From the NCBI RefSeq assembly GCF_947495965.1, contig NZ_CANMBB010000009.1, positions 100,013-164,012 on the forward strand: DNA of 64,000 nt, in the 5' to 3' direction. Below, piece by piece: positions 17,921 through 27,286 of the stretch (within the stretch, counting starts at the first letter, position 1; each line of letters opens with the position of its first letter). The notes beneath the pieces are model-generated. The model did not search any database. It saw only the letters and a program-made list of their open reading frames with translations, and was not told the DNA's origin. This DNA is from an uncultured Maribacter sp. (lineage in GTDB: Bacteria > Bacteroidota > Bacteroidia > Flavobacteriales > Flavobacteriaceae). The position numbers and the translations under genes were made by a program.

Positions 17921-18448
17921 CTATATAGTAAAGGTACGTTTCTTTTTGTGTTCGCTTTTTTCATAACGCTCTACACATTCATGATAAATTTTAACTGCGT
18001 CTGCTGCATTTCCCCAACCACCAGTATCTACTTTCTTTTTCTCAAGATCTTTATAAACTTTAAAGAAATGCTCAATTTCTTTTAATCTATGTGGGTTTAT
18101 ATCTGAAATATCATGCTTATTACTCCATATAGGGTCAGATACAGGTACACAAATTACTTTTTCATCTGGTCCTTTTTCATCGGTCATATAAAATACACCT
18201 ATAGGTCTAACCTCCATAACCACCATAGGGTAAGTTGGCTGGTGCCCTAAAACCAAAACATCTAATGGATCGCTATCCAAGGCTAATGTTTCTGGAATAA
18301 AACCATAGTCACCAGGGTACATCATGGAAGAAAATAACATTCTATCAAACCTAATTTTATGTAATGTAAAATCGTACTCATATTTATTTCTACTTCCTTT
18401 TGGAATCTCTATTAAAACATCAAAAGTTATGCTTTTCTTTTCTGCCAT
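17921..18448 (-). CDS. ppa: Soluble inorganic pyrophosphatase (family I)
   Basis: Cytoplasmic enzyme hydrolysing PPi to phosphate. The family I signature DSDPLDVL is present, with YPGDYGFIPETLA upstream and IPKGSRNKYEY near the N terminus. The 175-residue form starts at MAEKKSITFDVLIEIPKG. In-frame ATGs 7 and 12 codons further upstream are possible but add an atypical tail. It is unusual to see the soluble and membrane pyrophosphatases as neighbours on one strand, although an intrinsic terminator lies between them. Confidence 0.94.
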   Translation of the reverse strand: MAEKKSITFDVLIEIPKGSRNKYEYDFTLHKIRFDRMLFSSMMYPGDYGFIPETLALDSDPLDVLVLGHQPTYPMVVMEVRPIGVFYMTDEKGPDEKVICVPVSDPIWSNKHDISDINPHRLKEIEHFFKVYKDLEKKKVDTGGWGNAADAVKIYHECVERYEKSEHKKKRTFTI

Positions 18449-18529
18449 TATTGTATTTTTTTTTGTCATGTACAAAGTTAACAAATGAACGCTAGCTCAT
18501 TAATGAAATTGTATTAATTCTATAATAAT

Positions 18530-21031
18530 TTAAAAATTAAACCCAAAAGTTCCTGTTACACTAAAGGGTCTTGCTTCTGGAGTATCTAAATAATTACCTC
18601 TAAAGTTAAAATCTATTCTAAATATTTTAAAAATGTTTCCTATTCCAAAGGAGTATTCATAATACACTTTATCTGATGGTGCTATTAATGGCGTTGTACT
18701 ATTTGCTGGCGCATTTAATGCAATATTTTCATCTGACAATTGCCCCCAAACTCCACGCAGTCCTACAATTTCTCTTAAATTCCATTTTCTTATTAACGGA
18801 ATTCTAGAAAATAACCTGCCATTAAAATTATGTTCTAAATGCAATGACGCATAAGTATCTGTAACAAATTCGTAAAAATCTAAATTTGGAAAAGTACCAT
18901 AATTAGAAAAGAAAGTTTGATTACCCGGAATAACACTTAATAACCCTAGAGGCACTTCGCCAAAAGTTTTACCAATTTCTACAGTACTATACAATCTTCC
19001 AAAACCTCCTACTTGCCATGGCTGACTATATGAAAACTGAAGTTTACTATAATTAAAATCGCTATTCATAGCGCCTTTTAACCCTTTTGTATAATTTAAT
19101 AATAGTGTACTATAGTTATCATTAATATCTCTACGCTCTACACCATGGCCTATTGTTTTTTTTCCTGGTGTATATATTACTATTGTGTTTAGATTAAATT
19201 GCTTAACCTCTGATGCTATTCCTGTTACAGATTCAGGGTCTACGTAATCTAAACTAAAATCGCCAGGTAATGCAGAGCTAAGCGTCCTAAAGTTTGCTCC
19301 CAAAGAAACCCTAACATTTGTTAGTGGCTCTACCTCTACACTAAGTGCGCTTAAATTAATATTGGTAAGCCTATTATTTGCACCAACAGTTAACAAAGAG
19401 GAAGATGCTATGCTTCTTCCTAAAACATCATTGGTAGCAGTTAAACTTACTCCCAATTGTTCTATATCTCTTCTATTTCCACCAGAGATTATTAATCTAC
19501 TTTTATTATCTAACAAAAACTTACCAGATATACCATGCTTAACTTTTTGATCAGCAAAACCATATGCGGCATAACCTTCTACTCTCCATGGATCGTTTGG
19601 TCCAAAATACGTTCTTGCACCTAACCTTACTCTAGCACCTTCTGCATCATTATAACCAAAAACATCGTAAACAGAACCAATATCTAAATTCCATTTGTCT
19701 ATTTCTACGTAGCCAGACCCCAGAATACTAACTAAGTTATAATACGACTTAAATTTAGGAACAGTTTTTAACGTATCTATTAACTTATAAATTCCTTTTT
19801 CATCTTTATTTAAAGACTCTAATCTATTCTCCTTCCAAAATGCGTCATCTTTTACAACTACCTCTGGATCAAAAGGGTTCCCATCTTTCTTATAAAAATC
19901 TCTAGGTTTTTCTTTATCAAAATCATAAGCGTTATAAACCGTAGTTCTTTTACCGTAAACTCCTTTTGATTTTTCTTTCTTTTTAAAACTAAAATCGCTC
20001 AGCATATAGTCTCTCTTTAAAAGAAAAACGGAATCGTTCATTACATCAAAATCTTGCTCAATATAAATTTCCTTAACCCAGTTTATATTGGCACTTTTAG
20101 TAACTTCTAGATTTATATTTTTAATAGCGTATGTAGAATCATTTACCCAAAAGTCTCCTTTAAATGTTAATTCATTTTTTCTTCTTGGATAGTATACAAT
20201 ATTATAGCACCACTTATTATCTATAAAAGCACTATCTCTAAGCGCATAATTATAGGTATCTATTCCTGTTCTAGATAAAGGGCTAGTAAAACTTTTATCA
20301 AAAAACTTTAAGTAATTATCATAAATATCATAATCCTGATACAAATCTTCTACAAATGCTATTATTGCTTGGTTGTTATCAAAACCAGAATTTTTATTCC
20401 CTAAAATTTCTTCTTTTTCTTCTTTTATAATATTATCCCCATATACCTTAGAAAAAGTTTCGTTTAAGAAAATTGGCAAGTACGTTTTTCCCGTAATCTT
20501 TGAAGTATCTAAATCTTGAAATACAAATTCTAGCCCTTTAAATATTTTACGTTGCATTAAGGCACTATCTATAGTATTTAAATCAAACTCTACCTTTTCA
20601 TATTTATCAAAAGCATATTGTTTAAACTTACGAACTCCATTCTCTCTTTTTTTAGCCCATATTTTTCGAAGAATATCTACTGCTGGGTTATTTTTTTTAG
20701 ATTGCTTACCTGCTATAAGAACTACTTCATTTAATTGTTCGCTAGATTCTGCTAGCTTAATTTCCATTTCGTAATTAACCTTGGAATTAAGATTTATGGT
20801 CTGCGTTTCATACCCTATAAAAGAAACCACAAGGGTATTATAACTTGCATCTGATTCTAAATAAAACCTTCCATTATCGTTTGTAATGGTTCCTTCTGTA
20901 GAATTCTTAAAAAGTATATTAGCAAATGCAACAGGTTCTCCCAAATCATCTAATACTATTCCAGAAACTTTAGTTTGCGCATTTACTAGTAGTGCAAATA
21001 AAAAAAGGAAAAGAAAAGTTATTTTTTTCAT
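18530..21031 (-). CDS. DUF5686 outer-membrane protein with carboxypeptidase-regulatory-like domain
   Basis: An 833-residue secreted protein. Residues 1-18 are a signal peptide (FLFLFALLVNAQ), residues ~20-105 form a CarboxypepD_reg-like beta-sandwich (KVSGIVLDDLGEPVAFANIL, DNGRFYLES, VSFIGYET), and the rest is the DUF5686 region, which ends as an outer-membrane beta-barrel with a terminal Phe (VTGTFGFNF). This architecture recalls TonB-dependent receptors without the plug motif. The transported or bound substrate is unknown. It lies between ppa and the terminator of pdhB and appears to be a single gene unit. Confidence 0.85.
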   Translation of the reverse strand: MKKITFLFLFLFALLVNAQTKVSGIVLDDLGEPVAFANILFKNSTEGTITNDNGRFYLESDASYNTLVVSFIGYETQTINLNSKVNYEMEIKLAESSEQLNEVVLIAGKQSKKNNPAVDILRKIWAKKRENGVRKFKQYAFDKYEKVEFDLNTIDSALMQRKIFKGLEFVFQDLDTSKITGKTYLPIFLNETFSKVYGDNIIKEEKEEILGNKNSGFDNNQAIIAFVEDLYQDYDIYDNYLKFFDKSFTSPLSRTGIDTYNYALRDSAFIDNKWCYNIVYYPRRKNELTFKGDFWVNDSTYAIKNINLEVTKSANINWVKEIYIEQDFDVMNDSVFLLKRDYMLSDFSFKKKEKSKGVYGKRTTVYNAYDFDKEKPRDFYKKDGNPFDPEVVVKDDAFWKENRLESLNKDEKGIYKLIDTLKTVPKFKSYYNLVSILGSGYVEIDKWNLDIGSVYDVFGYNDAEGARVRLGARTYFGPNDPWRVEGYAAYGFADQKVKHGISGKFLLDNKSRLIISGGNRRDIEQLGVSLTATNDVLGRSIASSSLLTVGANNRLTNINLSALSVEVEPLTNVRVSLGANFRTLSSALPGDFSLDYVDPESVTGIASEVKQFNLNTIVIYTPGKKTIGHGVERRDINDNYSTLLLNYTKGLKGAMNSDFNYSKLQFSYSQPWQVGGFGRLYSTVEIGKTFGEVPLGLLSVIPGNQTFFSNYGTFPNLDFYEFVTDTYASLHLEHNFNGRLFSRIPLIRKWNLREIVGLRGVWGQLSDENIALNAPANSTTPLIAPSDKVYYEYSFGIGNIFKIFRIDFNFRGNYLDTPEARPFSVTGTFGFNF

Positions 21032-21083
21032 TATTATTTTATGTTCTATTTAATGGTACTAACAAATAACGTACCAATAAAAA

Positions 21084-21115
21084 AGCCTCGCCGACTAATT
21101 TAAGTTGGCGAAGCT
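21084..21115 (-). terminator. Intrinsic terminator of pdhB
   Basis: On the minus strand AGCTTCGCCAACT pairs with AGTCGGCGAGGCT (a few wobble or mismatched positions) and is followed by six T. It sits about 30 bases after the pdhB stop. Confidence 0.8.
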
Positions 21116-21146
21116 ACTATTCTTTTACAAATATGTAAGTGTTTAT

Positions 21147-22124
21147 TTACTTATATAACACTTTTTTAACGGCCGTAACCACATCCGAAGCATTTGGCAG
21201 CCACTCTTCTAATAAAACTGGAGAATATGGCGCTGGGGTATCTGCTGTATTTATTTTTATAACCGGTGCATCTAAATAATCAAATGCATTAGATTGTATG
21301 TGGTATGTAATTTCTGTTGCTACATTACCAAAAGGCCAAGCTTCTTCTAAAATTACTAGACGGTTTGTTTTCTTAACAGAATCTACAACTGCTTTATAAT
21401 CTAAAGGCTTAACAGTACGTAAATCAATTATTTCACAACTAATACCTTCTTTTTCTAACTCATCTGCCGCTTTATCTGCCTCTTTAATGATTTTACCAAA
21501 AGAAACTATAGTAACATCTGAACCAGATCTACGAATATCTGCAACACCTAAAGGAATTGTAAATTCCCCTTCTGGCACCTCACCTTTATCCCCATACATT
21601 TGCTCAGATTCCATAAAAATTACAGGATCATTATCTCTAATTGCTGCTTTTAGCAAACCTTTAGCATCTTTAGGATTAGACGGTACTACTACTTTTAATC
21701 CTGGGCAATTAGCATACCAACTTTCAAAAGCTTGCGAGTGTGTTGCAGCTAATTGTCCTGCAGACGCTGTTGGCCCTCTAAATACTATTGGACATGGAAA
21801 CTGACCTCCAGACATTTGTCTAATTTTAGCTGCATTATTTATAATTTGGTCAATACCAACTAAAGCAAAATTAAATGTCATAAACTCTATAATAGGTCTA
21901 TTTCCTGTCATTGTAGAACCTACACCTATTCCTGCAAAACCTAATTCCGCGATTGGGGTATCTATAACTCTTTTAGGACCAAATTCATCTAACATTCCTT
22001 TAGAAGCTTTATAAGCACCATTATATTCTGCAACTTCCTCCCCCATTAAATAGATAGATTCGTCTTTTCTCATTTCTTCAGACATAGCCTCTGCTATAGC
22101 TTCTCTAAACTGTATTGTTTTCAT
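21147..22124 (-). CDS. pdhB: Pyruvate dehydrogenase E1 component, beta subunit
   Basis: A 325-residue transketolase-type E1-beta subunit, partner of the E1-alpha encoded at 42932-43930. Typical segments are FREAIAEAMSEEMRKDESIY, GEEVAEYNGAYKASKGML (thiamine diphosphate glutamate region), RVIDTPIAELGFAGIGVGS and VFRGPTASAGQLAATHSQ. It is encoded 20 kb from pdhA-pdhC, so the complex is assembled from split loci. A -7 box TATTTTTG (22176-22169) lies 45-52 bases upstream. It is divergent from etfB across a region with a perfect 12-bp inverted repeat. Confidence 0.95.
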   Translation of the reverse strand: MKTIQFREAIAEAMSEEMRKDESIYLMGEEVAEYNGAYKASKGMLDEFGPKRVIDTPIAELGFAGIGVGSTMTGNRPIIEFMTFNFALVGIDQIINNAAKIRQMSGGQFPCPIVFRGPTASAGQLAATHSQAFESWYANCPGLKVVVPSNPKDAKGLLKAAIRDNDPVIFMESEQMYGDKGEVPEGEFTIPLGVADIRRSGSDVTIVSFGKIIKEADKAADELEKEGISCEIIDLRTVKPLDYKAVVDSVKKTNRLVILEEAWPFGNVATEITYHIQSNAFDYLDAPVIKINTADTPAPYSPVLLEEWLPNASDVVTAVKKVLYK

Positions 22125-22168
22125 GTTTATAACAATTGAATTCCTAAATTAAATACCTAAAAGGCAAG

Positions 22169-22176
22169 CAAAAATA
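22169..22176 (-). promoter_or_regulatory. Candidate promoter -7 box for pdhB
   Basis: TATTTTTG on the minus strand matches TAnnTTTG exactly. The best upstream TTG is at a non-standard distance (13 bases), so the -33 element is uncertain. Confidence 0.5.
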
Positions 22177-22224
22177 GGGAATTATATATCAAAATAATAA
22201 CCATTTTAATCAAAAAAAGTTATA

Positions 22225-22250
22225 AATTTACTATGCGTGCATAGTAAATT
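22225..22250. promoter_or_regulatory. Perfect 12-bp inverted repeat, probable operator between pdhB and etfB
   Basis: AATTTACTATGC and GCATAGTAAATT are exact inverted copies separated by GT. The centre is 65 bases before the etfB ATG and 113 before the pdhB ATG. No T-run follows, so a terminator is unlikely. A dimeric repressor site (TetR, MarR or similar) fits best. The regulator is not in the window. Confidence 0.65.
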
Positions 22251-22302
22251 CGGAAATTATTAACTATCTTAGCCCTATTATATTTAAAAGCTTATTTAAT
22301 CG

Positions 22303-23049
22303 ATGAAAATATTAGTTTGCATAAGTAACGTACCAGACACCACTTCAAAAATTAATTTTACAGATGGTGATACAAAATTTGACACCAATGGTGTGCAATT
22401 TGTCATAAACCCAAATGATGAATTTGGCCTTACAAGAGCCATGTGGTTTAAAGAAAAACAAGGTGCAACAGTCCATGTAGTGTCTGTTGGAGGCCCAACA
22501 GTAGAGCCTACAATTAGAAAAGCCCTTGCAATTGGAGCAGATGAGGCCATACGTATTAACGCAGAACCTACTGATGGTTTTTTTGTTGCGCAACAATTAG
22601 CAGAAGTTGTTAAAAATGGAGACTATAACCTTGTTATAGCCGGTAGAGAATCTATTGATTATAACGGCGGTATGGTTCCGGGGATTCTTGCTTCTTTATT
22701 AGACATGAATTTTGTAAATACTTGTATTAGTCTAGAAATAGATGGCGAAAATGTTACCGCACAAAGAGAAATAGATGGCGGTAAAGAAACTCTAACCACT
22801 TCTTTACCACTTGTTATTGGAGGTCAAAAAGGTTTAGTACAGGAAAGCGATTTAAAAATTCCTAACATGAGAGGAATTATGATGGCCAGACAAAAAAAAC
22901 TAACTGTTGTTGAACCTATAGATGCATTAAACGCTACACAGGACACTAAATTTGAGAAACCAGCAGCAAAAGGAGCCGTTAAATTAGTAGACGCTAGTAA
23001 TGTGGATGAACTTATAAGTTTATTACATAATGAAGCAAAAGTAATTTAG
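22303..23049 (+). CDS. etfB: Electron transfer flavoprotein beta subunit
   Basis: A 248-residue beta subunit of ETF, which takes electrons from acyl-CoA dehydrogenases and passes them to ETF-ubiquinone oxidoreductase. The family landmarks are KILVCISNVPDT at the N terminus, NPNDEFGLTRA, AIGADEAIRI, VIAGRESIDYNGGMVPGILA and MARQKKLTVVEP near the C terminus. It is followed by etfA after 50 bases. An acyl-CoA dehydrogenase gene that could feed it lies 33 kb away at 56195. Confidence 0.95.
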   Translation: MKILVCISNVPDTTSKINFTDGDTKFDTNGVQFVINPNDEFGLTRAMWFKEKQGATVHVVSVGGPTVEPTIRKALAIGADEAIRINAEPTDGFFVAQQLAEVVKNGDYNLVIAGRESIDYNGGMVPGILASLLDMNFVNTCISLEIDGENVTAQREIDGGKETLTTSLPLVIGGQKGLVQESDLKIPNMRGIMMARQKKLTVVEPIDALNATQDTKFEKPAAKGAVKLVDASNVDELISLLHNEAKVI

Positions 23050-23099
23050 TATTAATTCTTTATTCCTCTTAATTAGGAATATTTTAATTTAAGAAAAAA

Positions 23100-24068
23100 A
23101 TGTCAGTTTTAGTATATACAGAATCCGAAAACGGAAAATTTAAAAAAAATGCTTTAGAGGTTGCCTCTTACGCTTCAGAAGTTGCTAAGTTATTAGGAAC
23201 AAATGCCGTTGCAATATCTATTAATGCAACAGAAAATGAAACTTTAGGTACTTATGGTATTAGCAAAGTATTAAATGTTAGTAATGATAAGTTATCTGTG
23301 TTTAATGCAAAAGGGTATGCAAATACTATTGTACAAGCAGCAAAGGCAGAAAACGCAAAAGTTATTATTACTAGTTCTAGTACAGATGCTAAATATTTAG
23401 CTCCTTTAGTAAGCGCATCATTAAAAGCTGGTTACGCTCCTAATGTTGTTGCTGCTCCAGAAAGCACAAGTCCTTTTACTTTAAAAAGAACCGCTTTTAG
23501 TAATAAAGGGTTTGCCTTAACACAAATAAATACAGATATAAAAGTTGTTGGAGTATCTAATAATTCTTTTGGGATTATAGAAAATGCTACTACAGCAGCT
23601 ATAGAAAATTTTGATACCTCTTTAGAGGATGGTAATTTTTCAACTAAATCCACAGAAGTAGATAAGGTTGTTGGAAAAGCTACAATAGCAGATGCAGATA
23701 TTGTTGTATCTGGCGGTAGAGGATTAAAAGGTCCAGAAAATTGGGGTATGATTGAAGAACTTGCCGATGTTCTTGGCGCTGCAACAGCTTGCTCTAAGCC
23801 TGTATCCGACTTAGGTTGGAGACCGCACGGAGAACACGTAGGACAAACAGGAAAACCTGTTGCAAGTAATTTATACATTGCTATTGGTATTTCTGGAGCT
23901 ATACAACACCTTGCTGGTGTAAGTGCTTCTAAGACAAAAGTTGTTATTAATACAGACCCTGAAGCTCCATTTTTTAAAGCTGCAGATTATGGTATTGTAG
24001 GTGATGCCTTTGAGGTTGTACCGCAGCTCATCGAAAAATTAAAAGAATTTAAAGCGCAAAACGCTTAA
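23100..24068 (+). CDS. etfA: Electron transfer flavoprotein alpha subunit
   Basis: A 322-residue FAD-binding alpha subunit of ETF. The C-terminal FAD domain shows VVSGGRGLKGPENW, SDLGWRPHGEHVGQTGK, AIGISGAIQHLAGV and INTDPEAPFFKAADYGIVGD, all typical of EtfA. The N-terminal part (VYTESENGKFKKNALEVASY) is the usual alpha-subunit fold. It forms an operon with etfB, closed by a strong hairpin terminator just downstream. Confidence 0.95.
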   Translation: MSVLVYTESENGKFKKNALEVASYASEVAKLLGTNAVAISINATENETLGTYGISKVLNVSNDKLSVFNAKGYANTIVQAAKAENAKVIITSSSTDAKYLAPLVSASLKAGYAPNVVAAPESTSPFTLKRTAFSNKGFALTQINTDIKVVGVSNNSFGIIENATTAAIENFDTSLEDGNFSTKSTEVDKVVGKATIADADIVVSGGRGLKGPENWGMIEELADVLGAATACSKPVSDLGWRPHGEHVGQTGKPVASNLYIAIGISGAIQHLAGVSASKTKVVINTDPEAPFFKAADYGIVGDAFEVVPQLIEKLKEFKAQNA

Positions 24069-24091
24069 TTTTTGTTAATTTGTGCCTTTCT

Positions 24092-24144
24092 AAAGGGTTG
24101 TTTAAATAAATGGATACTCAACTTATTTAAACAACCCTTTTTTT
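24092..24144 (+). terminator. Intrinsic terminator of etfBA
   Basis: AAGGGTTGTTTAAATAA and TTATTTAAACAACCCTT are 17-base perfect inverted arms around a 13-base loop, followed by a T run. Confidence 0.9.
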
Positions 24145-24154
24145 ACAACTATTT

Positions 24155-24784
24155 ATGAGCTTAGTAAGATTAAAAATAAAAGGGATTTCCTATAGCCAAA
24201 CTCAAAATGGAGCTTATGCCCTTATTTTAAATGAAGTTGAAGGTGATCGTAAACTTCCAATTGTAATTGGCGCTTTTGAAGCACAGTCTATTGCAATAGC
24301 TTTAGAAAAAGAAATTAAACCCCCAAGACCACTAACACACGATTTATTTAAAAATTTCTCCGATAGGTTTGATATTGTTGTAAAACAAGTAATTATACAC
24401 AAACTAGTAGACGGTGTTTTTTATTCTAGCATTATTTGTGAAAGAGATGGTATTGAAGAAATTATTGATGCAAGAACTAGTGATGCCATTGCATTAGCAT
24501 TACGTTTTGACGCCCCTATATTCACATATAAAACTATCTTAGATAAGGCTGGTATTTTCTTAAAATTCTCTTCTAAAAACAAAGAAGAAGAGAATGATGA
24601 TAGTATAATGGTTGATGAAATTTTACAAGAAGGCGGAGACCCAATAGAAATTGAATCTGGCGCAACAGATGGCTACACAGAGCTTACCACAGATGAACTT
24701 CATAAAGAACTAAATAAAGCTGTAGCAAATGAAGATTACGAAAAAGCAGCTAAGCTAAGAGACGAAATATCTAAAAGAAACTAA
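24155..24784 (+). CDS. DUF151 bifunctional nuclease-family protein with UVR motif
   Basis: A 209-residue protein. Residues ~1-140 are the DUF151 domain (LPIVIGAFEAQSIAIALE, KPPRPLTHDLF, IDARTSDAIALALRFDAPIF), described in some members as a nuclease. The C-terminal end (ELHKELNKAVANEDYEKAAKLRDEI) is a UvrB/UvrC-type UVR helix pair that mediates protein contacts. A link to DNA repair or stress is suggested by this combination but not shown here. It starts right after the etf terminator and is 20 bases before nupC, so it may share a transcript with nupC. Confidence 0.88.
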   Translation: MSLVRLKIKGISYSQTQNGAYALILNEVEGDRKLPIVIGAFEAQSIAIALEKEIKPPRPLTHDLFKNFSDRFDIVVKQVIIHKLVDGVFYSSIICERDGIEEIIDARTSDAIALALRFDAPIFTYKTILDKAGIFLKFSSKNKEEENDDSIMVDEILQEGGDPIEIESGATDGYTELTTDELHKELNKAVANEDYEKAAKLRDEISKRN

Positions 24785-24803
24785 ATTTTTTAAAATAGTT
24801 TGC

Positions 24804-26255
24804 ATGAAAAATTTGCCATGGCTAATTTTTATTTTTTTCATTTTTGGCATTTTTTCTTATGCTCAAGACGCAACAGCGCAAGACACTATTATTAACAATA
24901 CTACAATTGTTAATGACATTTCTACTACAATACCTACAATAGTTCCTAATGCAGGCTTTTCCATGCATAGTTTATGGAGAGGTATTTTAGGAATGGTAGT
25001 TATAATTGCTATCTCTTTTTTATTTAGTTCTAATAAAAAAGCAATTAACTGGAAAACTGTTGGTATAGGTTTAGGGATACAATTATTAATTGCTATTGGC
25101 GTACTAAAAGTTCCTTTTATTCAAAAAATATTTGAAGGATTAGGAAATATTTTTGTTAGTATATTAGATTTTACCAGAGCAGGAAGTCAATTTTTATTTG
25201 AAGGTTTGGTAGTAGATATGGATACCTTCGGATTTATTTTTGCATTTCAAGTACTCCCTACAATCATCTTTTTTTCTGCACTAACCTCTTTATTATTCTA
25301 TTTAGGAATTATACAAAAAGTAGTAAAAGGCCTTGCCCTACTTTTATCTAAAACCTTAGGAATATCTGGTCCAGAAAGTCTTTCTGTTGCAGGTAATATT
25401 TTCTTAGGTCAAACAGAAGCTCCTTTACTTATAAAAGCTTACTTAGAGAAAATGACAAAATCCGAAATCTTATTAGTTATGATAGGTGGCATGGCAACCG
25501 TTGCTGGTGCTGTTTTAGCTGCTTATATAGGATTTTTAGGAGGGGATGACCCTGTGCTACGGTTACAATTTGCAAAACATTTACTAGCGGCATCTGTAAT
25601 GGCTGCTCCTGGTGCTATTGTAGTGTCAAAAATTTTATACCCGCAAACCGAAAAAATAGATACTAATGTAACTGTATCTACAGAAAAAATAGGTTCAAAT
25701 ATACTAGACGCTATTTCAAACGGAACAACCGAAGGTTTAAAGTTAGCTGTAAATGTAGGCGCTATGCTTTTAGTTTTTGTTGCTTTTATTGCCATGATAA
25801 ATGGTATATTAGAATGGACTGGAGACATAACCCACCTAAACAGTTGGATTGCTAATAATACTAGCTATGAAAAATTTTCTTTAGAAGCTATTTTAGGAAC
25901 CATCTTTGCCCCTTTAATGTGGCTAATAGGTGTTGCCAATGAAGATATTATGCTCATGGGACAATTATTAGGTATAAAATTAGCAGCAAGTGAATTTATT
26001 GGTTACATACAACTAGCAGAACTTAAAAACATGGCTAACGCTACCCATTTTACATATAACAAATCTATAATAATGGCCACTTATATGTTATGCGGCTTTG
26101 CAAACTTTGCATCTATAGGAATACAAATAGGAGGCATTGGTTCTCTTGCTCCTGGCCAAAGAAAAACCCTATCCGAATTTGGAATGAAAGCTGTTCTTGG
26201 TGGCTCTTTAGCCTCATTATTATCAGCAACTATTGCTGGAATGATACTTGGTTAA
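24804..26255 (+). CDS. NupC/CNT-type nucleoside transporter
   Basis: A 483-residue polytopic inner-membrane protein of the concentrative nucleoside transporter family, importing nucleosides with Na+ or H+. Family motifs include LSVAGNIFLGQTEAPLLIKAY, MIGGMATVAGAVLAAY, GVANEDIMLMGQLLG and CGFANFASIGIQIGGIGSLAP. The N terminus has an extra signal-peptide-like stretch (FIFFIFGIFSYAQD) before the first transport helix, common in Bacteroidota members. It lies next to thyA and within reach of the deoxynucleoside kinase and cdd, which fits nucleoside salvage. Confidence 0.9.
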   Translation: MKNLPWLIFIFFIFGIFSYAQDATAQDTIINNTTIVNDISTTIPTIVPNAGFSMHSLWRGILGMVVIIAISFLFSSNKKAINWKTVGIGLGIQLLIAIGVLKVPFIQKIFEGLGNIFVSILDFTRAGSQFLFEGLVVDMDTFGFIFAFQVLPTIIFFSALTSLLFYLGIIQKVVKGLALLLSKTLGISGPESLSVAGNIFLGQTEAPLLIKAYLEKMTKSEILLVMIGGMATVAGAVLAAYIGFLGGDDPVLRLQFAKHLLAASVMAAPGAIVVSKILYPQTEKIDTNVTVSTEKIGSNILDAISNGTTEGLKLAVNVGAMLLVFVAFIAMINGILEWTGDITHLNSWIANNTSYEKFSLEAILGTIFAPLMWLIGVANEDIMLMGQLLGIKLAASEFIGYIQLAELKNMANATHFTYNKSIIMATYMLCGFANFASIGIQIGGIGSLAPGQRKTLSEFGMKAVLGGSLASLLSATIAGMILG

Positions 26256-26366
26256 ATTTTACATGACATTAATATATAGTTAATAATTATTAATAATTAT
26301 CACTCTTTCTTTTACTACTTAAGTATTTCTATTCACTAATTTTACTTTATTAAGTTAATCATCATT

Positions 26367-27191
26367 ATGAAACAATATCACGATTTATTAAAACACGTAT
26401 TAGAAACTGGTAATCAAAAAGGAGATCGTACAGGAACAGGAACCGTGAGTGTTTTTGGACATCAAATGCGTTTTGATTTAAGTGAAGGTTTTCCAATGGT
26501 GACCACTAAAAAATTACACCTAAAATCTATTATTTACGAACTTTTGTGGTTTTTAAAAGGAGATACCAATATTAAATATCTTCAAGAAAATGGTGTTAGA
26601 ATATGGAATGAGTGGGCTGATGAAAACGGAGATTTAGGTCCTGTTTATGGCCACCAATGGAGAAATTGGAATAGTGACGAAATTGACCAAATAAAGGAAG
26701 TTATTCACTCTTTAAAAACAAATCCAAATAGCAGAAGAATGTTAGTTTCTGCTTGGAATCCAAGTGTTTTACCAGACACCTCTAAATCTTTTTCTGAGAA
26801 TGTTGCTAACGGTAAAGCAGCTTTACCTCCTTGCCATGCATTTTTTCAGTTTTATGTTGCTGACGGAAAACTATCTTGCCAATTATACCAACGTAGTGCT
26901 GATATCTTTTTAGGTGTTCCTTTTAACATTGCTTCTTATGCTTTATTTACAATGATGATGGCACAAGTTTGTGGTTACGAGGCTGGGGAATTTATTCATA
27001 CTTTTGGAGATGCTCATATATACAATAATCATATGGAGCAAGTAGAATTACAACTTAGTAGAGAGCCAAGAGCTTTACCCAAAATGATATTAAACCCAAA
27101 AATCAAAGATATTTTCGATTTTAAATTTGAAGATTTTACTTTAGAAGATTATAATCCGCACCCACACATTAAAGGGGTTGTTGCTATTTAA
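26367..27191 (+). CDS. thyA: Thymidylate synthase ThyA
   Basis: Methylates dUMP to dTMP with methylene-tetrahydrofolate. The 274-residue protein has the catalytic cysteine in [12 protein letters not shown], the dUMP-binding [19 protein letters not shown] and the C-terminal [18 protein letters not shown] is at the N terminus. A short insertion before the catalytic motif ([12 protein letters not shown]) explains the slightly greater length than the 264 residues of E. coli. The partner dihydrofolate reductase gene is 4.5 kb downstream at 31735. Confidence 0.97.
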   Translation: MKQYHDLLKHVLETGNQKGDRTGTGTVSVFGHQMRFDLSEGFPMVTTKKLHLKSIIYELLWFLKGDTNIKYLQENGVRIWNEWADENGDLGPVYGHQWRNWNSDEIDQIKEVIHSLKTNPNSRRMLVSAWNPSVLPDTSKSFSENVANGKAALPPCHAFFQFYVADGKLSCQLYQRSADIFLGVPFNIASYALFTMMMAQVCGYEAGEFIHTFGDAHIYNNHMEQVELQLSREPRALPKMILNPKIKDIFDFKFEDFTLEDYNPHPHIKGVVAI

Positions 27192-27286
27192 TATTTTTTT
27201 ATAAAAGTAATTTTTAAGTAATCTTCATAAGATTGCTTAAAGTTTGTGTATTCTTAATTCCTATCTTTAAAGCAAATAAGCTTGTA

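Noticed and set aside
23432..23878. 148-codon minus-strand ORF inside etfA
   Set aside because: Antisense shadow of a well conserved gene, with no start context or homology.
26281..26300. Direct repeat TAATAATTAT before thyA
   Set aside because: A short AT-only tandem in an AT-rich genome; likely chance, with no palindromic or promoter feature attached.
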